9,633 nt of DNA from Candidatus Aenigmatarchaeota archaeon (lineage in GTDB: Archaea; Aenigmatarchaeota; Aenigmatarchaeia; CG10238-14; SpSt-28). The notes under the pieces were generated by a model, which saw only the letters and a program-made list of their open reading frames with translations, did no database searches and was not told the origin of the DNA. Positions 5,689 to 9,633 of the stretch are shown one piece after another. The stretch's first letter is position 1, and each line of letters starts with the position of its first letter. A program made the position numbers and the translations under genes. The DNA lies in NCBI GenBank assembly GCA_023256115.1, contig JAGDWU010000055.1, positions 1-9,633 on the forward strand. The letters run 5' to 3'.

Positions 5689-6817
5689 ACAAAGCAAAAG
5701 AGATTAGCGGTTCATAAAAATACAACGCTAAAAATGCAAAAAATAAAACAAAGATTAAATAGTTTTCATATTTTCTATTAAGTAAAGAAAGGTAAAAGAA
5801 AAAGAAAGATAAAAGAAATGTTAAAATAGAAAAGTATGTTTCAAATATAAAAATTAAAATTGAAATAAAAAAGAAAACAAAAACGTATACAACCTTTTTA
5901 TAATAAAAATTTTTTAGTAAATAAATAACTAAAATAGCTAATAAAATAAAAGAAAAGATTGGAGAAAAGAGAATAAAAAATGAAAATAGATAATAAATTT
6001 TAAAATCTTTTGTTTTTAAAATCAAAAATAGCGTTGCAACAAAAATTAAGATGTAAATATAAAATGGAAAAACGAATTTGAAATATTTTTCTTCTTTTAT
6101 AAATTTAGCATCTAGATTGCTAAGGTAAATCTCTAATTCTTTTTCGTTTATGTTTTCAAATTTTAATATTAAATTTTTTGGATTTTTTAAATAGCTTACT
6201 GGAATTAAACTTTTATAAGTTTTGTTATCATACTTAATTACAACATATAAGTCAAAATATCTTTCAAATTCTATTGTTTTAATACTTACATTTTCTAAAA
6301 TTTTTTTAAGTTTTTCGATTTGATTCTGCGATAAAGAAATATTTATTTCTACAATTTTTTTCCTTACTATTCCAATTTCTTTTTGATAGTTTATTTTTAT
6401 ATTTTCAAACTCTTTTGAATTTGCAAAAAATATTAAAAATGTTATATTATTTTCATTTTCTTTTATTTCGCTAGCATTTAAAGATTTTAAATATTCAAAA
6501 AATTCATCTTTTGTAAAGTTTTTATTTTCGAAATAAATTGTTTGATTTTCTTTGTATGCATATTTTTCAATATAAAATTCTATCGGCTTATAATTTATTA
6601 AATATTTAACTAGAGTACTGTTTGGTAAAATAATTTGTTTATCAATTAAATAAGATGTTAAGGAATTTTTTATTATTAAGTCTTTTATTAAATTTGTATT
6701 GTTAGATTCAAAGTAATATCTTTCAAATTCTATTCCAAATTTTACAAATCCAAGAATAAAAAATAAAAGAGAAAATACAATTAAAATTGCAAGGATTATT
6801 ATATCTTTTTTATTCAT
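5633..6817 (-). CDS. Membrane protein with sequon-rich outer domain and C-terminal multi-pass region
   Basis: This 394-aa protein is of unknown family. An N-terminal anchor (about 6-26) is followed by a polar domain of roughly 220 residues (28-248), then a strongly hydrophobic C-terminal part with about six or seven membrane passes (250-267, 275-302, 309-325, 329-346, 353-385). The polar domain holds nine N-x-S/T sequons (Asn39, 66, 91, 100, 114, 124, 159, 176, 198) and none lies in the multi-pass part. That supports an extracytoplasmic, N-glycosylated domain. The string IEFERY occurs at 29-34 and again at 182-187, hinting at two related subdomains. The start codon overlaps the gltX stop by 8 bp, so the two are probably co-transcribed. 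The 3' end overlaps the PAP2 gene by 56 bp on the other strand. I cannot assign a function. Confidence 0.75.
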   Translation of the reverse strand: MNKKDIIILAILIVFSLLFFILGFVKFGIEFERYYFESNNTNLIKDLIIKNSLTSYLIDKQIILPNSTLVKYLINYKPIEFYIEKYAYKENQTIYFENKNFTKDEFFEYLKSLNASEIKENENNITFLIFFANSKEFENIKINYQKEIGIVRKKIVEINISLSQNQIEKLKKILENVSIKTIEFERYFDLYVVIKYDNKTYKSLIPVSYLKNPKNLILKFENINEKELEIYLSNLDAKFIKEEKYFKFVFPFYIYILIFVATLFLILKTKDFKIYYLFSFFILFSPIFSFILLAILVIYLLKNFYYKKVVYVFVFFFISILIFIFETYFSILTFLLSFFFFYLSLLNRKYENYLIFVLFFAFLALYFYEPLISFALFISFLSLFFQKIYPQVYK

Positions 6818-8492
6818 GGATAAAAATAAATATTAAATCTTTTCCCTTTATTTCTTCTAATTTTACAAATCCAAATCTCATAAATTGCACTCTTTCGCCA
6901 ATATTTAAATATTTTAAGTAAGATTCTCCATATCCATTAATTTCTATTATATTTTCACCTTCTGCTTTCAATACTTTTACTTTAACAAAATCATCATGCA
7001 TAGAAACCCAATGGATTTTTCTAATCTCTTTTTTTAATTCTTCATCTAAAAATTCTGCAGTTATAGAGTTTTCATCTTTATCAATTATTTTAATATTATA
7101 TAAATCAATTAATCTCACTTCATCACCAACATTTAAACTATTAAAATCTCTTTCACTAATAAACAAATCACCTTTTACAAAAATTTCTCTTTCCCCTCTT
7201 TCAGGAAAGTTTGGATGAAATTTAATCTTTGCAAATTTCCCTTTTGCATTTATTACTTTTAAATATTTTGGATTTTCAACAAACATATATCTATTTGCAA
7301 TCGGATCCAAATGCTTTCTATTTATTGCTTCTAATGTTTCAACTTCAATTTTGCCTTCGCTTTTTGATAATCCAGTATAATATAAAAATTCTAAAATTGC
7401 TTTAGGTAAAAATCCTCTTTTTCTTAATGCTCTTATTGTTGCTAATCTTATATCACCCCAATCTTTAACTTTTCCAATTTCCATTAGCTCTCTTATTTTT
7501 CTACCGCTCGTTATAAATCCTTTTATTTGCAATCTACCAATTTCATAAATCTTTGGATGTTCTTTATATCCTAAAGCTTCTCTAATCCAATTTTGCAATT
7601 CTGTTCGCATTTCAAATTCTTTACTTCTAAATCTATGTGTTACTTTTTCTATTGCATCTAAAAATGCAGTTCCAAAATCATATGTTGGCCAAACTTTATA
7701 TTTTTCTCCAGTAATAGGATGCTCTTTATTTATTATTCTCATTAATGTTGGATCTCTTAGAGTATAATTTTTGCTTTTCATATCTATTTTAGCTCTTAAA
7801 TGAGCTTTTCCTTCCTCTATTAAACCAGAAATCATTTCTTCAAAATATTTTAATGATTTCTCTATACTCATATTTCTATGCTCGCATTCAATTCCTTCTC
7901 TTCTATATTCTTTTATTTTTTCTTTTGGACAAAAACAAACATATGCTTTATCTTTCAAAATTAGTTCTTTTGCAGCATCGTAAAATTCTTCAATGTGTAA
8001 GGATAAAATGTCTTCCTTTTGCCATTCAATTCCTAACCATTTTAAATCTTCTCTAAATGCATTGTAATATTCTTTTTTTACTTTTTTTGGATTAGAATCT
8101 TCGAATCTTAGAATGAATATCCCATTATACTTCTTAGCATAATAATAATTAACATATGCTGCTTTTGCATGTCCTATATGCGGATATTTGCTTGGCTCTG
8201 GTGGAAATGCAGTTATAAAATTTCCTTTTACTTCAAGCTCTGGCCATTTATATTCTTCACTTTTTTCTTCTATTGTTATTCCTAAATCTTCTGCAATTTT
8301 TTTTATTTTTTCAATTTCTAAATTTTCAAATTCTTTTATTTTTTGGTTAACAATTTCCAAAATTTTTTTAACTTCTTTTCTCAATTCTGGATTTTCACTA
8401 AAAATTTTTTTCATTATTGAATTAACATTAGCTTTTCCATGCTCTAAAATATTCTTTATTACCATTTTTTCAACTAATTTTTCTATGTCCAT
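6810..8492 (-). CDS. gltX: Glutamyl-tRNA synthetase, archaeal type
   Basis: This 560-aa class I enzyme attaches glutamate to tRNA-Glu. In archaea of this kind it often also charges tRNA-Gln, which GatDE then amidates. The N-terminal helical extension of the archaeal type (VIKNILEHGKANVNSIMKKI, 11-30) precedes the Rossmann domain. The HIGH motif is PHIGH at 104-108 (FPPEPSKYPHIGHAKAA). A probable zinc knuckle follows: Cys186, Cys188, Cys203 and His205 (VCFCP...IECEHR). KMSKS is replaced by the archaeal form ITSGRK (327-332), followed by WGDIRLATIRALRKRG. After N391-R-K the beta-barrel anticodon domain begins (LDPIANRYMFVENP), which is of GlnRS-like, archaeal/eukaryotic fold. Length is normal for the family. 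The start is 27 bp from the divergent tRNA gene, and the downstream gene overlaps by 8 bp. Confidence 0.96.
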   Translation of the reverse strand: MDIEKLVEKMVIKNILEHGKANVNSIMKKIFSENPELRKEVKKILEIVNQKIKEFENLEIEKIKKIAEDLGITIEEKSEEYKWPELEVKGNFITAFPPEPSKYPHIGHAKAAYVNYYYAKKYNGIFILRFEDSNPKKVKKEYYNAFREDLKWLGIEWQKEDILSLHIEEFYDAAKELILKDKAYVCFCPKEKIKEYRREGIECEHRNMSIEKSLKYFEEMISGLIEEGKAHLRAKIDMKSKNYTLRDPTLMRIINKEHPITGEKYKVWPTYDFGTAFLDAIEKVTHRFRSKEFEMRTELQNWIREALGYKEHPKIYEIGRLQIKGFITSGRKIRELMEIGKVKDWGDIRLATIRALRKRGFLPKAILEFLYYTGLSKSEGKIEVETLEAINRKHLDPIANRYMFVENPKYLKVINAKGKFAKIKFHPNFPERGEREIFVKGDLFISERDFNSLNVGDEVRLIDLYNIKIIDKDENSITAEFLDEELKKEIRKIHWVSMHDDFVKVKVLKAEGENIIEINGYGESYLKYLNIGERVQFMRFGFVKLEEIKGKDLIFIFIHE

Positions 8493-8519
8493 TAATAATT
8501 ATTTTTGTTTTCTAATTAT
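8493..8519. promoter_or_regulatory. 27-bp divergent promoter region between gltX and tRNA-Gly
   Basis: Only 27 bp separate the gltX ATG (8492) from the first base of the tRNA (8520). The string TTAATAATTATT at 8492-8503 lies about 22 bp before the tRNA and could be its TATA box, overlapping the gltX start. On the opposite strand, CATAATTAG near 8512-8520 lies about 25 bp before gltX and abuts the tRNA. The two promoters would overlap, so the genes may compete for initiation. Confidence 0.35.
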
Positions 8520-8590
8520 GCGCCGGTCGTCTAGTGGTAGGACGCGAGCTTCCCAAGCTCGGGGCCCGGGTTCAATTCCCGGCCGGCGCA
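8520..8590 (+). tRNA. tRNA-Gly (anticodon CCC)
   Basis: A complete 71-nt cloverleaf. The acceptor stem GCGCCGG pairs perfectly with CCGGCGC. The D stem is GTCT/GGAC around AGTGGTA, and the anticodon stem is CGAGC/GCTCG. The anticodon loop TTCCCAA gives CCC at positions 34-36, reading GGG. The variable loop is GGGC, and the T arm is CCGGG-TTCAATT-CCCGG. The discriminator base is A, and the 3' CCA is not encoded. There is no intron. About 70% G+C with almost all G-C stem pairs indicates a thermophile, against a very AT-rich background. Confidence 0.97.
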
Positions 8591-8596
8591 GTAATA

Positions 8597-8603
8597 TTTT
8601 TTT
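8597..8603 (+). terminator. T7 run ending the tRNA-Gly transcript
   Basis: A run of seven T starts seven bases after the tRNA discriminator base. Archaeal RNA polymerase terminates efficiently at such T runs without a hairpin, and the position directly behind the tRNA fits. Confidence 0.6.
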
Positions 8604-8633
8604 AATCAAAAGTTTCAAAAAGTTCGCAAGCTA

Positions 8634-8649
8634 AGATATTTTTATATCT
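8634..8649. repeat. Short perfect hairpin after the tRNA
   Basis: AGATAT and ATATCT flank a TTTT loop, followed on the plus strand by a T-rich stretch (GATTTTTATT). It could back up termination of the tRNA transcript. Its A/T stem is weak, and it may be chance. Confidence 0.3.
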
Positions 8650-8728
8650 GATTTTTATTATTTAATCCTATCGGGCTTCAAACCTTTACAGAGCTTTATA
8701 CCTTTAATCTCTTATTCTATAGACCAGA

Positions 8729-8762
8729 GTGATATTAATATACATGTTTAGATCTATATCAC
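8729..8762. repeat. Imperfect 34-bp inverted repeat, possible operator
   Basis: GTGATAT at 8729-8735 is an exact inverted copy of ATATCAC at 8756-8762, and four further inner positions also pair. It sits in the gene-free stretch 8591-8947, about 190 bp before the phosphodiesterase start. Spacing of three helical turns would suit a protein-binding site. No partner is identified. Confidence 0.3.
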
Positions 8763-8779
8763 ATTTCATTTGCGTTTCG

Positions 8780-8793
8780 AATATTTAAATATT
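8780..8793. promoter_or_regulatory. 14-bp A/T palindrome, possible TATA element
   Basis: AATATTTAAATATT is a perfect palindrome. Centred at 8787, it would place a transcription start near 8810-8815, at the beginning of the inverted-repeat-rich segment before the phosphodiesterase gene. That would give a leader of about 135 nt. The element is symmetrical, so direction is not set. Confidence 0.35.
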
Positions 8794-8800
8794 TATTTCT

Positions 8801-8913
8801 TACGTGGCAACAATCCACTACGAAAGTTTTAAATGTGTTAAGGAATTGTTGTAACAACCATCTAGAAGGCTCATTCTTCTAATTCTAGAGAATGTTTCGA
8901 TTTATTGAATGAG
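8801..8913 (+). other. Inverted-repeat-rich leader with competing pairings
   Basis: Several exact inverted pairs crowd this stretch: GTGG/CCAC (8804-8807 with 8815-8818), CAACAAT/ATTGTTG (8808-8814 with 8845-8851), GTTG/CAAC (8848-8851 with 8855-8858), TCTAGAA/TTCTAGA (8861-8867 with 8883-8889), CATTCT/AGAATG (8872-8877 with 8889-8894) and CTCATTC/GAATGAG (8870-8876 with 8907-8913). Some share bases and exclude one another, as in leader RNAs that switch shape. It is less AT-rich than coding sequence nearby and ends 34 bp before the start at 8948. No known riboswitch consensus is recognised. Apart from this and the short repeats listed separately, I see nothing I can name in 8591-8947. Confidence 0.35.
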
Positions 8914-8947
8914 TAATTACTTTACCTAAAAATAAATAAAATAAATA

Positions 8948-9633
8948 ATGATAAATTTGTCAGGAAGGAATTATATTTTAAATTTAGTAAAAGAATTTCC
9001 AGAAATGTTGACAGAAAAAAGATTGGTAGTTTTTATTGCAGATGGATTAGGTTCATTTAATCTTAGATTACCTTTTCTTAAAAAATCTATTTACCACACA
9101 GTTTTTCCTTCTTCTACTCCAACTTTCTTTTATTCTTTCCATTCTTTGTTAGAGCCAAAAGAACATGGATTTTTAGAATGGTTTATGCGATTTAAAAATT
9201 TAAAGAAACCTATAATTATTCCACCCTGGACAGATCTCGATGGAAAACCAATTAAATTAAAAAAGAGGGAGGTTTTTCCTTTTAAATCACTTTCCGAAAT
9301 TTTATATGAAAAAGGGTTTTCTTGTTTTTACTACACACCCTTTGCTAACTCTATTTTTTCTCGTTCAACTAGTAAAAAAGCAAAACTAAAGGAGATTAAA
9401 TATCTTTCCCAAGTCTTTCCTTTAGCACAGGAAGATTTTATTTTAATTTATTGGCCCTCTCCAGATGAAATATTGCACCACGAATTTAAAAATGAAAGTT
9501 TTAGAATTGATACTAAATTTTTAGAATTTTTCATAAAAATTTTATATAAAAAACTACCTAAAAAAACTAAACTAATTATCCTTTCTGACCATGGCCAAAC
9601 AAAAATAGTAAAAAGATACAAATTGCCTTCGAT
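8948..9633 (+). CDS. Alkaline-phosphatase-superfamily phosphodiesterase (NPP type), partial
   Basis: An ATG at 8948 opens a frame that stays open for 228 codons to the right edge. The opening LVVFIADGLGSFN (26-38) carries the first metal-binding Asp32 of type I phosphodiesterase/nucleotide pyrophosphatase enzymes. TVFPSSTPTFFYSFHSLLEP (51-70) followed by EHGF matches the family's 'FP-x-x-T... HG' nucleophile region, with a Thr or Ser at 56-59 as the likely nucleophile. PSPDEILHHEF (170-180) supplies a later Asp and His pair, and LSDHGQ (212-217) the further metal ligands Asp214 and His215. No signal peptide is seen, so it is probably cytoplasmic. Archaeal relatives include apparent nucleotide or sugar-phosphate phosphodiesterases; the substrate cannot be told. 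The C-terminus lies outside the window. Confidence 0.85.
   Translation, partial: MINLSGRNYILNLVKEFPEMLTEKRLVVFIADGLGSFNLRLPFLKKSIYHTVFPSSTPTFFYSFHSLLEPKEHGFLEWFMRFKNLKKPIIIPPWTDLDGKPIKLKKREVFPFKSLSEILYEKGFSCFYYTPFANSIFSRSTSKKAKLKEIKYLSQVFPLAQEDFILIYWPSPDEILHHEFKNESFRIDTKFLEFFIKILYKKLPKKTKLIILSDHGQTKIVKRYKLPS

Noticed and set aside
8188..8634. A 148-codon plus-strand ORF across the start of gltX and the tRNA
   Set aside because: It is antisense to gltX and reads through the whole tRNA-Gly gene, so it is a shadow. The same holds for the other long frames antisense to polB, gltX and the regulator gene.
8665..8705. tRNA half gene, as in organisms with split tRNAs, suggested by GGGCTTCAAACC
   Set aside because: It resembles a T-loop string, but no complementary T stem or acceptor strand follows.

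Overview
The window looks like DNA from a small-genome, thermophilic DPANN-type archaeon, most plausibly related to the Nanoarchaeota. This is inferred from four things. Base composition is very AT-rich, while the single tRNA is about 70% G+C (50 of 71 bases by hand count), a gap typical of thermophiles. The gene content is archaeal: Elf1-like zinc ribbon, DP1-like polymerase subunit, family B DNA polymerase and archaeal-type glutamyl-tRNA synthetase. Most starts have a TATA-like element instead of a clear Shine-Dalgarno site. Genes are packed with overlaps of 4 to 56 bp. No 16S rRNA is present, so the lineage is not fixed.

Layout, left to right. A partial minus-strand gene for a membrane-anchored or secreted protein runs off the left edge (1-325). 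It diverges from a small winged-helix regulator (375-641) across 49 bp that hold one shared TATA-like element. An unusual 466-bp non-coding region follows: a degenerate 21-bp tandem repeat in phase with the regulator's C-terminal codons, a 17-bp palindrome, two identical TATA-like boxes, then a run of perfect small hairpins.

A compact plus-strand cluster comes next: a 57-aa Elf1-like zinc ribbon (1108-1281), a doubtful 47-aa ORF (1266-1409), a winged-helix protein (1390-1647), a short DP1-like B-subunit that appears to have lost its phosphoesterase active site (1631-2548), a complete family B DNA polymerase with an added C-terminal zinc ribbon (2591-5215), and a PAP2 membrane phosphatase (5212-5688). 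The adjacency of the DP1-like protein and the zinc-ribbon-tailed PolB is the main point of interest. It recalls the eukaryotic replicative polymerases, in which a catalytically dead DP1 homologue binds the zinc C-terminus of a B-family catalytic subunit.

On the minus strand, facing this cluster, are a sequon-rich membrane protein (5633-6817) and gltX (6810-8492). Then come tRNA-Gly(CCC) on the plus strand (8520-8590), a second gene-free stretch (8591-8947) rich in inverted repeats, and the start of an alkaline-phosphatase-superfamily phosphodiesterase (8948 to the right edge). The theme is information processing (transcription elongation, replication, aminoacylation) mixed with envelope functions.
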